DNA from: Mucilaginibacter ginsenosidivorans
GTDB taxonomy: Bacteria; Bacteroidota; Bacteroidia; Sphingobacteriales; Sphingobacteriaceae
DNA: 64,000 nucleotides
Direction of reading: 5' to 3'
Assembly: GCF_007971025.1 (NCBI RefSeq)
Contig: NZ_CP042436.1
Coordinates: 744,001-808,000, forward strand
The stretch's first letter is position 1. Each line of letters starts with the position of its first letter. A model generated the notes under the pieces. It saw only the letters and a list, made by a program, of their open reading frames with translations. It had not been told where the DNA came from and made no database searches. Shown piece after piece: positions 27,586 to 36,699 of this stretch. The position numbers were made by a program, and so were the translations under genes.

Positions 27586-28953
27586 TTATTCTTCGTCTAA
27601 ATATTTCTGATCCAGTTGTTTGTTGGCTTTTGCTCCAAGGCCTTTTATTCTTTCTGCTGTTTTGGTTAGGTTGCCATTGCCTTCAGTAAGTTTATTGATG
27701 GCGCTATCATAGGCATTCTGGCTTTGCTTGAGGTTTTTACCTATGCCTTCCATATCACCGACGAAGCCGACAAATTTATCATACATAGAGCCGCTAAGGC
27801 GGGCAATCTCAAGTACATTGCGATTTTGGCGTTCTTGTTTCCAGATGCTGGAAATAGTGCGCAGCGTAGCGAGTAAAGTAGACGGGCTCACAATAACAAC
27901 CTTTTTTTCCCAGGCATAACTGAATAGCTCCGCATCTAATTGTACGGCGAAGCTGAAAGAGGATTCGATCGGAACAAAAAGCAACACAAAATCGGGAGAG
28001 TTGATCTGGTACAGGTCGTGGTAGTTTTTTGAGGACAGGCCAAGTACATGATTTCTTATCGATTCCACATGAGCCTTCGAGTACAATTTACGCTCTTCTT
28101 CTGTTTCGCAGTTAACCAGACGTTCGTAAGCCAACAGGGATACCTTAGCGTCGATGATAAGGTGTTTCTCATCCGGCAGGTCAACTATCACATCGGGCTG
28201 TAAACGATTACCTTCGGGCGTTATAAGGCTAGCTTGGAGACGGTATTCGCGATCCTTAACCAGGCCTGAACGTTCAAGCACCCGTTCCAGTATTACTTCT
28301 CCCCAATTACCTTGTTTTTTACTGTCACCCTTTAAAGCTTTTGTCAAATTTTGGGCCTCGTTGCTGATCAATTTATTCAGTTCCATCAGCTGCGATATTA
28401 CTCCCTTTAAGGTGTTCCGTTCGGCAGCTTCCATGTTATATACCTTCTCTACCTTTTCTTCGAAAGCTTTGATGTTCTCTTTCAATGGGTTGAGCAAAAT
28501 ATCCAAATGCGCCCGGTTTGTCTCCACAAATTTTTGTGATTTTTCGTCGAGCAACTTATTGGCTATATTCTGAAATTCCAATTGAAATTTCTGCTGAATT
28601 TCCTGTATAGATTTTTCCTGGTCCGCCAGGCGCTCCCGTTGTGCCCTAAAAGCTTCTTCTGCTTTTACCATACGGCTTTTCTCGGCAAGTAGTTCCTGGT
28701 TTAACGCATTAACAACTTCTTCTAAACGGAGACGCTCTTCCTGCAGAGTTCGATCAGCTTTATCGCGTTCGGCAGCAAGGCCCGTGGCCCTTTCTTCAAC
28801 CTTAGCCAATCCAATTTGAAGTTGATTGTTTTCCGTCTTCAGTTTCGCAACCTCGTCAGCCGATATCCCTTCAGCAGTCTTTGGTTTTTTCAGGAAAAAG
28901 AAAACAGCAATAAGCAGTATAACAACAGAAACGATCAGAAAAGCCACACTCAT
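27586..28953 (-). CDS. rmuC: DNA recombination protein RmuC
   Basis: 455 residues: one N-terminal membrane helix (VAFLIVSVVILLIAVFFFL), a coiled coil (about 30-190), and the RmuC nuclease-like domain (about 200-400: KGDSKKQGNWGEVILERVLE, QPDVIVDLPDEKHLIIDAKV, FVPIESSFSFAVQ). The DxK-type core LIIDAKVSL resembles the PD-(D/E)xK fold. RmuC limits DNA inversions and rearrangements. Convergent with the gene before it, with a 9-bp gap. Confidence 0.94.
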   Translation of the reverse strand: MSVAFLIVSVVILLIAVFFFLKKPKTAEGISADEVAKLKTENNQLQIGLAKVEERATGLAAERDKADRTLQEERLRLEEVVNALNQELLAEKSRMVKAEEAFRAQRERLADQEKSIQEIQQKFQLEFQNIANKLLDEKSQKFVETNRAHLDILLNPLKENIKAFEEKVEKVYNMEAAERNTLKGVISQLMELNKLISNEAQNLTKALKGDSKKQGNWGEVILERVLERSGLVKDREYRLQASLITPEGNRLQPDVIVDLPDEKHLIIDAKVSLLAYERLVNCETEEERKLYSKAHVESIRNHVLGLSSKNYHDLYQINSPDFVLLFVPIESSFSFAVQLDAELFSYAWEKKVVIVSPSTLLATLRTISSIWKQERQNRNVLEIARLSGSMYDKFVGFVGDMEGIGKNLKQSQNAYDSAINKLTEGNGNLTKTAERIKGLGAKANKQLDQKYLDEE

Positions 28954-29026
28954 TTGATAAAAATATTAGCAAAACGAAGGTATGAAATTTCGAAGATTGA
29001 TGACAAAAAATTTCGTAGGACGGATA

Positions 29027-29527
29027 TTATTTACCAGGCGCTTTCTCAACCCTTAACCCTACGTCACTCACTTCGTGTAAAGGGTTATCGCGCATGTTTT
29101 GTTCGATCTGGAAATGATAGGTTCCCTTAGCAGGGAATTTGTAGTTGGTAATGACTGGCACCTGGTAACTGTATAAATTACCCGAACCTGTCCCCAGCCA
29201 GCGACCGTCCGGCTCGGCCAGTTTTAGTTCGAAGCGGGTAAGTGAATTCAGTCCCGGCCCATTGCGCCTGAGCAGTACAAAAATGTTGGAATAACGATAA
29301 TCACCCGTCACCCGCAGGTTGATGTAAATGTTATAGGGGATGGAAGCATCGTCTATTTTCACATCATTTTTGATGGTATTTGCGTACGACCAGTTGCGGT
29401 TTTCGATGGATGTATTCTGATCGGTAATAGCATTGGGGTCGGCGCAGCCTGTTGCTAACAGAACAATTATTGCGGGCAATGCTACCAGAAGCTTTTTACG
29501 AGCCGCTTTCGTTACCTTTATTATCAT
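29027..29527 (-). CDS. gldH: Gliding motility lipoprotein GldH
   Basis: About 166 residues from the ATG at 29525-29527 (MIIKVTKAARKKLLVALPA), chosen because it leads into a lipoprotein signal ending LLATGCADPN. The body (NWSYANTIKNDVKIDDASIPYN, YSNIFVLLRRNGP, YHFQIEQNMRDNPLHEVSDVG) matches GldH of the Bacteroidota. GldH is needed for gliding or type IX secretion in Flavobacterium but is present in many non-gliders. It overlaps the 3' end of ricT by 32 bases, forming a holB-ricT-gldH operon seen across this phylum. Confidence 0.9.
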   Translation of the reverse strand: MIIKVTKAARKKLLVALPAIIVLLATGCADPNAITDQNTSIENRNWSYANTIKNDVKIDDASIPYNIYINLRVTGDYRYSNIFVLLRRNGPGLNSLTRFELKLAEPDGRWLGTGSGNLYSYQVPVITNYKFPAKGTYHFQIEQNMRDNPLHEVSDVGLRVEKAPGK

Positions 29528-30827
29528 TACGATTTTGCTTGTTCTTATTTGGCCTGAACCTGCGTTTGTTCCGGTTGTTGTTGCTACCCTGCCCTTCTGC
29601 CTGGCCATCCGGCTGGCGCACCTGCTGCTGTGCCGGCCTGGGCTGCTGCTCTTTCACAGCGTTTCCCTGTGGCTGTGGTTGCTGCGGACGGTTCCCCTGG
29701 TTCTTATTTCGGTTCTTGTTTTTCTTTTTGTTACGATTGCGCTCATCAAGGCGGGTGAGGCTATCCTGTCCCACTACGTTCTCATAATCCAATACTTTAG
29801 CAGGTTTGCTTTCCAGCTCCTTTATTTCGCCGAGGTCGGGTGGAAATATACCGTCTTTATTTTGCTGCTGAATTTCCTTTACCCGGTCAATTTCCAGCGG
29901 GATCCAGCTATCCTCCATCGGGTAGCTAAACCACATCAGTTTCTTAAAGATATCGGTCTTTTGCAGGCGCGCATCGCCCTTTTCGGTCTTAAGCACATTT
30001 ACGTTATCGGGTATGCCTTTTAAGGCATCCATATAAGTATCCAGTTCGTAGTTGAGACAGCATTTCAGCTTGCCGCACTGACCGGCCAGTTTCAGCGTGT
30101 TTAAAGAAAGATTCTGATACCTGGCGGCTGATGTGGAAACCGTTTTAAAGTCAGTTAACCAGGTAGAGCAACACAGTTCGCGGCCGCAGGATCCTATCCC
30201 GCCAAGGCGGCTTGCCTCCTGGCGCATCCCAATCTGCCGCATCTCGATACGTATTCTGAAGGCTTCGGCCATACGTTTGATCAGCTCGCGAAAATCAACA
30301 CGTCCCTCGGCTGTATAATAAAAAGTGGCTTTGGTTTTATCGCCCTGGTAGTCAACATCGCTTATCTTCATGGACAGACCCAGTTCCAGCGCCAGCTTGC
30401 GGGAACGGTGCATGGTTTCCCATTCCAGATCTTTAGCGGCCTTCCATTTTTCAACGTCTGTTGTAGTAGCTTTCCTGTATATTTTTTTAGTAACGTCTTC
30501 CTCCTTTACCCGGTGTTTTTGCATCTGCATGCGCACCAGTTCGCCGGTTACCGAAACGTGACCGACATCGTAGCCGCCCGTAGCGGTTTCAACAGCTACC
30601 AATTCGCCGGCCTCCAGGTAAATATTATCGTTATTTACGAAAAAGTCCTTTCTTGAACCTTTGAATTTAACCTCGATAATAGCGAAAGGCTTATAGTTTG
30701 CCGGCATATCCATGTCGGAAAGCCAGTCGTAAACGTCTAATTTGCTGCAACCATTAGTAAGGCACGAACCGTTACTTTTGCAGCCAGCGGGGGCACAACC
30801 ACCCGTTGAGCAACTTCCACATCCCAT
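29496..30827 (-). CDS. ricT: RicT (YaaT/PSP1 domain) regulatory iron-sulfur complex subunit
   Basis: 443 residues. The N-terminus is Cys-rich (MGCGSCSTGGCAPAGCKSNG), the middle is a PSP1 domain (ATGGYDVGHVSVTGELVRMQ, RVDFRELIKRMAEAFRIRIE, RQIGMRQEASRLGGIGSCGR, ELCCSTWL, AGQCGKLKCCLNYEL). The last 90 residues are a low-complexity Asn/Lys/Gln tail (NRNKKKNKNRNKNQGNRPQQ). In Firmicutes RicT works with RicA and RicF in RNA processing; the role in Bacteroidota is less clear. The disordered tail overlaps the start of gldH. Confidence 0.9.
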   Translation of the reverse strand: MGCGSCSTGGCAPAGCKSNGSCLTNGCSKLDVYDWLSDMDMPANYKPFAIIEVKFKGSRKDFFVNNDNIYLEAGELVAVETATGGYDVGHVSVTGELVRMQMQKHRVKEEDVTKKIYRKATTTDVEKWKAAKDLEWETMHRSRKLALELGLSMKISDVDYQGDKTKATFYYTAEGRVDFRELIKRMAEAFRIRIEMRQIGMRQEASRLGGIGSCGRELCCSTWLTDFKTVSTSAARYQNLSLNTLKLAGQCGKLKCCLNYELDTYMDALKGIPDNVNVLKTEKGDARLQKTDIFKKLMWFSYPMEDSWIPLEIDRVKEIQQQNKDGIFPPDLGEIKELESKPAKVLDYENVVGQDSLTRLDERNRNKKKNKNRNKNQGNRPQQPQPQGNAVKEQQPRPAQQQVRQPDGQAEGQGSNNNRNKRRFRPNKNKQNRNDNKGNESGS

Positions 30828-30830
30828 AAT

Positions 30831-31976
30831 TTAGTTCGGTATATAATGAGTCCCCAGGGGGAGCGTTTTAAAATTTAAAACTTTAACAATTTGTAAAGAT
30901 ACATCTAAAAATAGAATTTTCGGATTTGCATTTCTTTCCACGTGGTAATGAGCCTTTTCCAGCTCTGCGCTTATGGCCTGGGCCATCGCAGTGTTCATTA
31001 CGCCGGTCATTTTTTGAGCTGTGTCCAGCTCCTGCGGCGGTAAATGCACCAGGCTTCCGGCTCCCGCCATTAACAGGCAACATTCGCGGATGAAACTGAT
31101 ACCGTATCGTAAAAAATTCTTTTGATTTTCCCGGCCAAGCTTGGCCGCCTGGTCCACAAAAGCCATTATTTCCGAGCCCTTGTTTCCATAGCAAAGCCTT
31201 AGCCACTGCACAAAAAGAGCGTGAAAGCCTTTATCCGATTGCTTTAGCATTGCCAGCGCTTCCGTCATGTTTCCATTACTCAGGTAAGCTATTTCCGAGG
31301 CGGCAAGTTCGGTTTGATGATGGTTTTCCATCAGGTCCAGTTTAATGTCGTCGTAAGCCAGAGCGGGAATTTTTACAAGTTGCGTACGCGAAAGAATAGT
31401 ATTCAATATCTGGTCCTGGTTTTGGGCCACCAATAAAAACAAAGTATTGGGCTGTGGTTCTTCAATGATCTTCAGCAGCGAATTACCTTCCTTTTCCAGG
31501 TATTCGGGCAACCAGAGTATAAGCACTTTGTAAGCCGATTCGAACGGCTTAAAGCTTAATTTTTTTATGATCTGGTGACACTCGGCAATATTGATGTTGG
31601 CTTGTTTATTTTCGGCATCCAGGTAGCCGCGCCACAAGTCAAGGTTCAGGTACGGATTCGCCAAAAAGGCCTCGCGCCATTGCTCGATAAAAGATAGCGC
31701 CGTGTCATTTTTGTCTTTGGCGAAAAAGGGGTAAGAAAAATGCAGATCGGGGTGTACCAGTTTTTCATATTTCCGGCAGGAAGAACAAACGCTGCAGGAA
31801 TCTCTGTCTTGCTTATCCTCGCAGGAAAGGTATTGAGCATAAGCAACAGCAAGCGCCAAACTCCCCGACCCTTCAGGCCCCAGGAACAATTGCGCATGAC
31901 TCACTCGGTTGTCCCTTACCGTGGCCATCAATCTTTGCTTTACAGCTTCCTGCCCTATTATGTGTTTAAACTGCAT
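30831..31976 (-). CDS. holB: DNA polymerase III subunit delta' (HolB)
   Basis: 381 residues from the ATG at 31974-31976 (MQFKHIIGQEAVKQRLMATV). It is an AAA+ clamp-loader subunit. The nucleotide site reads LGPEGSGSLALAVAYAQ, lacking the usual GKT, which fits delta' subunits that do not hydrolyse ATP. A zinc-binding set CEDKQDRDSCSVCSSCRK follows. Later text LLKIIEEPQPNTLFLLVAQ and LSRTQLVKIPAL matches the family. It sits 3 bp upstream of ricT. Confidence 0.9.
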   Translation of the reverse strand: MQFKHIIGQEAVKQRLMATVRDNRVSHAQLFLGPEGSGSLALAVAYAQYLSCEDKQDRDSCSVCSSCRKYEKLVHPDLHFSYPFFAKDKNDTALSFIEQWREAFLANPYLNLDLWRGYLDAENKQANINIAECHQIIKKLSFKPFESAYKVLILWLPEYLEKEGNSLLKIIEEPQPNTLFLLVAQNQDQILNTILSRTQLVKIPALAYDDIKLDLMENHHQTELAASEIAYLSNGNMTEALAMLKQSDKGFHALFVQWLRLCYGNKGSEIMAFVDQAAKLGRENQKNFLRYGISFIRECCLLMAGAGSLVHLPPQELDTAQKMTGVMNTAMAQAISAELEKAHYHVERNANPKILFLDVSLQIVKVLNFKTLPLGTHYIPN

Positions 31977-32045
31977 TTGGTGCAAGGTAGTAATTAGACA
32001 TGAGATTAGAGAAATGAGATAGCTGCGGCAAGGCCGGAATTTACA

Positions 32046-32077
32046 TTGAACGGATACAAGATTAACCAGTATCTTTG
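32046..32077 (+). promoter_or_regulatory. Promoter of ruvX
   Basis: TTG at 32046-32048 and TATCTTTG at 32070-32077, with 21 bp between, match the Bacteroidota promoter pattern. The expected start is about 32084, some 38 bases before the ruvX ATG. Confidence 0.5.
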
Positions 32078-32121
32078 ACTATGCTCTCGTATCTCATATC
32101 TCACGTTTCAAATCTTAAAGC

Positions 32122-32532
32122 ATGAGAGTTATGGCTTTTGATTACGGTACCAAACGCATTGGCATAGCGGTTACAGACCCTATGCAGATCATTGCTACAG
32201 GGTTGGATACCATTCACCCAAAAGATATTGTTGATTACCTTAAAAAATACCTGCAAACCGAGACCGTTGAACGATTTGTTGTCGGCGAACCGAAGCAAAT
32301 GGACAACACGCCCTCGCAATCGGCCGTTCACGTCAAAGGATTTGTCAACCTGCTGAAGAAAACTTTTCCCGAAATTCCTGTAGAAATGCTCGATGAGCGA
32401 TTCACTTCTAAAATGGCATCAGCAGCTATCGCTCAAAGCGGCATGGGAAAAAAAGCCAGGCAAAATAAGGAACTGGTAGATACCATTTCGGCGACCATTT
32501 TATTGCAGTCGTGGATGCAAAATTTCCATTAA
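32122..32532 (+). CDS. ruvX: Putative pre-16S rRNA nuclease / Holliday junction resolvase-like RuvX (YqgF)
   Basis: 136 residues with an RNase H-like fold. Active-site motifs are visible: VMAFDYGTKRIGIAVTD, VGEPKQMDNTPSQ, LDERFTSKMA and DTISATILLQSW. YqgF matures the 5' end of 16S rRNA in E. coli and can cut Holliday junctions in some species. The gene is divergent from holB. Confidence 0.95.
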   Translation: MRVMAFDYGTKRIGIAVTDPMQIIATGLDTIHPKDIVDYLKKYLQTETVERFVVGEPKQMDNTPSQSAVHVKGFVNLLKKTFPEIPVEMLDERFTSKMASAAIAQSGMGKKARQNKELVDTISATILLQSWMQNFH

Positions 32533-32543
32533 ATTAATTTTCT

Positions 32544-32551
32544 TACTTTTG
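32544..32551 (+). promoter_or_regulatory. -7 box immediately before the methyltransferase start
   Basis: TACTTTTG fits TAnnTTTG and ends 4 bases before the ATG at 32556. If used, the transcript would begin at or just after the start codon and be leaderless, or the true start codon is further downstream. Confidence 0.35.
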
Positions 32552-32555
32552 CCGC

Positions 32556-33194
32556 ATGGAGATTCTACCCCATGACCTTCAGCTCTACCTCGAAGATCAT
32601 TGCGACCCGGAACCCGCGGAGTTGCAAAAAATCAATCGCTATACTTACCTGAAGGTGCTTCGTCCGCACATGTTGTCGGGCCATTACCAGGGCCGGTTGC
32701 TGAGCATGTTGAGCAAAATGATGCAGCCGCGGCGTATACTGGAGATAGGAACATTTACCGGCTATTCAACCATTTGCCTTGCAGAGGGACTGGCAGAAGA
32801 TGGCCTGATCCATACCATAGAGATCGACAGGGAATTTGAAGAAATGCTTAACCAACATTTCAAATCAACAAATGTGGATAAAAAGATAATCCAGCATTTC
32901 GGCCCCGCAGCCCAGATTATCGTAGAAATAAATGAAGATAGCTTCGATATGGTTTTTATCGATGCCGACAAAAAGAATAATTTATCTTACTTTAATTTAG
33001 TATTTGATAAAGTAAGATCAGGCGGGCTAATTATAATTGATAATGTTTTGTGGAAAGGTAAGGTATACAGCGAAGAAACAGACGCTGACACCAGATCGAT
33101 CCGGGAACTTAATGATCACGTTGCCAAAGATACCAGGGTGGAAAAATTGATACTCCCGGTACGCGACGGCATTATGATCATTCGAAAAAAGTAG
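32556..33194 (+). CDS. SAM-dependent O-methyltransferase family 3 (TrmR-like)
   Basis: 212 residues. The SAM motif ILEIGTFTGYSTICLAEGL, the acidic loop HTIEIDREFEEML and the metal-binding SFDMVFIDADKKNN / GLIIIDNVLWKGKV segments are typical of catechol-type O-methyltransferases. The bacterial tRNA enzyme TrmR, which methylates the uridine-5-oxyacetate group, is a close relative, so either substrate class is possible. It is followed 3 bp later by a glucosaminidase gene. Confidence 0.88.
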   Translation: MEILPHDLQLYLEDHCDPEPAELQKINRYTYLKVLRPHMLSGHYQGRLLSMLSKMMQPRRILEIGTFTGYSTICLAEGLAEDGLIHTIEIDREFEEMLNQHFKSTNVDKKIIQHFGPAAQIIVEINEDSFDMVFIDADKKNNLSYFNLVFDKVRSGGLIIIDNVLWKGKVYSEETDADTRSIRELNDHVAKDTRVEKLILPVRDGIMIIRKK

Positions 33195-33197
33195 ATT

Positions 33198-33728
33198 ATG
33201 AAGAAAACAATTCTGGTTATTGCTCTTTTACTAAGCTGTATCGCAGTTTCAGCTCAAAATACCTCTACATCCTACATCGAAAAATTCAAAGACAACGCCA
33301 TCCGCATTATGCACCAGAGCGGTATACCCGCCAGCATTGTACTTGCAGTGGCCATGCACGAATCAGGCAGTGGCACCAGTTTGCTGGCGCAGCAGTTCAA
33401 TAACCAGTTTGGTGTTAAAGGAAGCGGAATGAACGTCCTTTACACGCAAAAAAAGAGAAAGCTTACACCTTACAAAAAGTATGAATCGGTTATGGATTCT
33501 TTCCAGGATTTTGCCCGCATCATGACCGAACGCAAGCAATTCAGCCACCTTAACCAGGAACTTAAGCACTACGATTATGTAGGCTGGGCCAAAGGTATTC
33601 AGCGCAGCGGGTATGCTGCAAGCCGGAAATGGGCCGCCCAGGTTTTGGGGCTTATCAAAAAGTACCAGCTCAACCTTCTCGACGAAAACCCCGCTGATCA
33701 GGCCCAGTTAGCAGCAGCAACACCATAA
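33198..33728 (+). CDS. Secreted N-acetylglucosaminidase (LytG/FlgJ-like), single domain
   Basis: 176 residues: signal peptide (MKKTILVIALLLSCIAVSAQ) and one glucosaminidase domain (GH73-like), with the catalytic Glu in MHESGSGTSLLAQQFNNQFG and the later YDSVMDSFQDFARIM-type and YVGWAKGIQRSGYAASRKW segments. It cleaves peptidoglycan between GlcNAc and MurNAc. A longer paralogue with a LysM tail lies immediately downstream. Confidence 0.88.
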   Translation: MKKTILVIALLLSCIAVSAQNTSTSYIEKFKDNAIRIMHQSGIPASIVLAVAMHESGSGTSLLAQQFNNQFGVKGSGMNVLYTQKKRKLTPYKKYESVMDSFQDFARIMTERKQFSHLNQELKHYDYVGWAKGIQRSGYAASRKWAAQVLGLIKKYQLNLLDENPADQAQLAAATP

Positions 33729-33790
33729 ATTGACTAATAAATCTTAAGTTTGGGGTGGAATAATCTGTTCCATTTTTAGGTTTATTGAGC

Positions 33791-34657
33791 ATGCAAAAAA
33801 TCGTTTACTCTTCCATTTTATTTATTGCAGGTATTTTTCTGAGCTCATGCTCTGTACATAAAGATCTTATCAGCAACCGGGAGGCACGCCGGAACAACCA
33901 ACAGGTACAAAAAGACAACAGCGAAGCCATTGCTAATTATAGATCAATGACATCGCTGGAGTATATTGATCATTATAAAACCGTTGCTATACAGGAAATG
34001 AACCTTTACGGTATACCGGCAAGTATTACGCTGGCGCAGGGATTATTCGAATCGGGTAGCGGTAACAGCGAACTTGCCCGTGTGGCCAATAACCATTTTG
34101 GCATTAAATGCAACAGTCAATGGCAGGGTAAAACTTATTATAAGGACGACGATAATCACAACGACTGCTTCAGGGTATATAACAATGCCGAGGATTCGTA
34201 CCGCGATCATTCTGAATTCCTGAAAAGGCCGAGATATGCCAATCTATTTAAGCTGGACAAGAACGATTATGTAGGTTGGGCAAACGGGCTGAAGGCCGCA
34301 GGTTACGCCACTAATCCCAATTACCCGCAACTGCTGATCAACGTTATACAGAAATATAACCTGGACCAGTATGATCTTCCGGAGACACCTGTACAGAAAG
34401 AGCAGCGCGAGGATCGCGTACTGCCGCAGATAGAGGCCAACGCGATAGCTGCGCTGAAGGATACGGTAGCCAAAATGACTGTTACCGATACACCCGTTGA
34501 CTCAAATACTCAAAATAAAACATATACAGTTGCACAGGGCGATACACTATACTCTATTTCACGACGTTTTGGACTAACCGTCGACCAGCTAAAATCGTTA
34601 AACAACCTGCCCGGTAATAATATTAAGATAGGGCAAAAACTGGTGGTAGGGAAATAG
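33791..34657 (+). CDS. N-acetylglucosaminidase lipoprotein with C-terminal LysM
   Basis: 288 residues from the ATG at 33791. The lipoprotein signal is MQKIVYSSILFIAGIFLSSC. The glucosaminidase domain (about 55-200) has the catalytic Glu in GLFESGSGNSELARVANNHF and YVGWANGLKAAGYATNPNY. The last 45 residues are one LysM repeat (YTVAQGDTLYSISRRFGLTV) for peptidoglycan binding. The domain is close to that of the preceding gene, so the two are likely tandem duplicates, with one anchored and one free. Confidence 0.92.
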   Translation: MQKIVYSSILFIAGIFLSSCSVHKDLISNREARRNNQQVQKDNSEAIANYRSMTSLEYIDHYKTVAIQEMNLYGIPASITLAQGLFESGSGNSELARVANNHFGIKCNSQWQGKTYYKDDDNHNDCFRVYNNAEDSYRDHSEFLKRPRYANLFKLDKNDYVGWANGLKAAGYATNPNYPQLLINVIQKYNLDQYDLPETPVQKEQREDRVLPQIEANAIAALKDTVAKMTVTDTPVDSNTQNKTYTVAQGDTLYSISRRFGLTVDQLKSLNNLPGNNIKIGQKLVVGK

Positions 34658-34676
34658 TGGGATAATTATTCAATTA

Positions 34677-35495
34677 ATGCGAATGCAAGCCGGTAAGAGA
34701 GATAGGTTTTTTAAGAAAAAATTTTGGCTGATATTACCGGTATTAGCAATTCAAGTGTTTACAGCACTAGGCCAGGACAAGCAACTCGACGGGATAGTAT
34801 TCGATAAGGATACGAAGGAACGCCTGGCCCGAATAGGCATATTGAACCTGCGTACAGGGGCGCTGTGGTACAATGATCTTAAAGGGGCTTTTAAGATAGA
34901 TGCTCGGATCGGGGACAAGCTGGTGTTTACCAAAGAGGATTTTTTGCCCGACACCGTTTTGGTGAAAAATACTGAAAGCATGGTTATTTACATGCAGCGC
35001 ACGGCGATAATGTTGAAAGAAGTGACCATCCGCGATTCGCTTCACACACCGTTACAACGCTTGCTGGCTACCAAAAGGGAGTATAATAAAGCATACGGTT
35101 CCCGTGCTTTCAGCGACCCGTTCAGCACGGCACCGGGTGGCGGGGCAGGGCTTAACCTGGATGCATTGTACAATTCGTTAAGTAAAAGCGGGCAGAACGC
35201 GCAACACCTGCAGGAGCTGATACAAGGTGATTATGAGCAAAATGTGATCGATTATCGCTTCAGCCGCTCATTTGTTGGCAATATCACCAAATTAAATGGC
35301 GAGGACCTTACTGAGTTTATGCATCGCTACAGGCCAAGCTATTTTACGGTAACAAACGATACCGAATATGAATTTATCGTTTATATCCGGACGAGTTTGA
35401 GAAGATTCCTGAAATCAAGAAAATCCTATGCCTTGCCACCGTCACATCAAACTAATTCCGAATTAGATTCGCCTAAAGCTGTTTCAGAAGACTGA
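34677..35495 (+). CDS. Carboxypeptidase-regulatory-like domain protein
   Basis: 272 residues. After a hydrophobic start (LILPVLAIQVFTALGQD) comes a CarboxypepD_reg-like beta-sandwich (QLDGIVFDKDTKERLARIGI, KGAFKIDARIGDKLVFTKE, about 33-110), as in the plug-side extension of TonB-dependent receptors, but no barrel follows. The rest is helical with no clear family. It is probably an exported or outer-membrane-associated Bacteroidota protein of unknown role. Tandem ATGs at the start (ATGCGAATGC) make the first residue uncertain by two codons. Confidence 0.7.
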   Translation: MRMQAGKRDRFFKKKFWLILPVLAIQVFTALGQDKQLDGIVFDKDTKERLARIGILNLRTGALWYNDLKGAFKIDARIGDKLVFTKEDFLPDTVLVKNTESMVIYMQRTAIMLKEVTIRDSLHTPLQRLLATKREYNKAYGSRAFSDPFSTAPGGGAGLNLDALYNSLSKSGQNAQHLQELIQGDYEQNVIDYRFSRSFVGNITKLNGEDLTEFMHRYRPSYFTVTNDTEYEFIVYIRTSLRRFLKSRKSYALPPSHQTNSELDSPKAVSED

Positions 35496-35618
35496 TCCCG
35501 CCAATCGGAAGTGGCTTTGGGAATAGTGGTACAGGGGACAATAAACATGTATATTATCCTGTTATAGAAAAGGATTTTCTTTTAAAAACCAACGGGTTTT
35601 GCTTTAATTTGCATCACT

Positions 35619-36623
35619 ATGTTAAAGACAGGTCTTGGACTATTGCTATTTACTTTTATTTTCTCGTCCGCCTTCGCACAAAAAACCGATACCTTAAAAG
35701 CAGACACTAACTTGCTCAACAAATATCGTCTTGAGCCGGCCCGCAACTCGCTTCCTAGCCACGTAAGACCTGTCCAGGTGACAGAACAATTAATACCTGT
35801 GGAGCTGCTCGATTACAAGGTAAGCTACTGGCATAAGAGTGTCGTATGGGGACTCAACTTTAACCAGGCGGCTTTTACCGGTAACTGGAGTGCCGGTGGG
35901 ATAAGCTCGGTGGCATTGGGGACAAATTTCGATTTTAAAGCAGATTACAACAAAACGCCGCTCGACTATACGACGGAGACCAACCTCATCTATGGCATTG
36001 CTGCGAACAAGGGCCAGGGATCACGCAAAACAAACGACCGTATATTTTTAGATAACAAACTGGCAACGCGAATATCAAAACAGTGGTATTTTTTCGGATC
36101 GCTAAGTTTTGAATCTCAATTTACCGCAGGGTATACTTATACTGATGCCGCAGGTAACCCTGTGACGAAGGGACTTACCATTTCAAACTTTATGGCGCCA
36201 GGCTACCTGACCGAGTCCATCGGTTTTGAGTACAAGCCCAATAAATATTACGATATACGCTTGGGCACCGGCACGGCGAAACAGACCTTCGTAACCGATA
36301 CTACTATTTACCACAACCTGCCGGAGAACTACGGTGTGAAACCCGGCCACACATTCTATAACCAGCTGGCATTCCAGGGGGTAGCAACAGTGGATAAGGA
36401 CCTGATGAAAAATCTGCATTTGAACGCCCGTTACGCCATTTTTATCCCATATGTACAGCCATTTGCCTATACCACGCACCGCGTAGATGCTACCCTGACA
36501 GCAAAAGTTAATAAATTGATCAACGTTAGCATGAACGCCACACTGCTTTATGATAAGAATACCTCGCACGACCCTCAGGCCACTGAAGGGATATCAATGG
36601 GCGTAGCTTATACATTCCCGTGA
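35619..36623 (+). CDS. DUF3078 outer-membrane beta-barrel protein
   Basis: 334 residues with a signal peptide (MLKTGLGLLLFTFIFSSAFAQ). The central motif YWHKSVVWGLNFNQAAFTGNW and the alternating amphipathic strands up to the C-terminal SMGVAYTFP (terminal aromatic, Pro) match DUF3078, an outer-membrane protein family restricted to Bacteroidota. Function unknown. Confidence 0.82.
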   Translation: MLKTGLGLLLFTFIFSSAFAQKTDTLKADTNLLNKYRLEPARNSLPSHVRPVQVTEQLIPVELLDYKVSYWHKSVVWGLNFNQAAFTGNWSAGGISSVALGTNFDFKADYNKTPLDYTTETNLIYGIAANKGQGSRKTNDRIFLDNKLATRISKQWYFFGSLSFESQFTAGYTYTDAAGNPVTKGLTISNFMAPGYLTESIGFEYKPNKYYDIRLGTGTAKQTFVTDTTIYHNLPENYGVKPGHTFYNQLAFQGVATVDKDLMKNLHLNARYAIFIPYVQPFAYTTHRVDATLTAKVNKLINVSMNATLLYDKNTSHDPQATEGISMGVAYTFP

Positions 36624-36699
36624 AATTTACCTTAATAGGGATGCTTTGTCGTATTTTAGCGGAATATTTTTCTCTAAACCGAACAATAGCTATTCCTAT

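Noticed and set aside
30946-30960. Third parS-like CCACGTGG site in holB
   Set aside because: The outer bases do not match the consensus and it lies inside a coding region.
33198-34657. Tandem glucosaminidases as a phage lysis module
   Set aside because: Both have housekeeping signal peptides, core-genome neighbours and no holin or phage genes.
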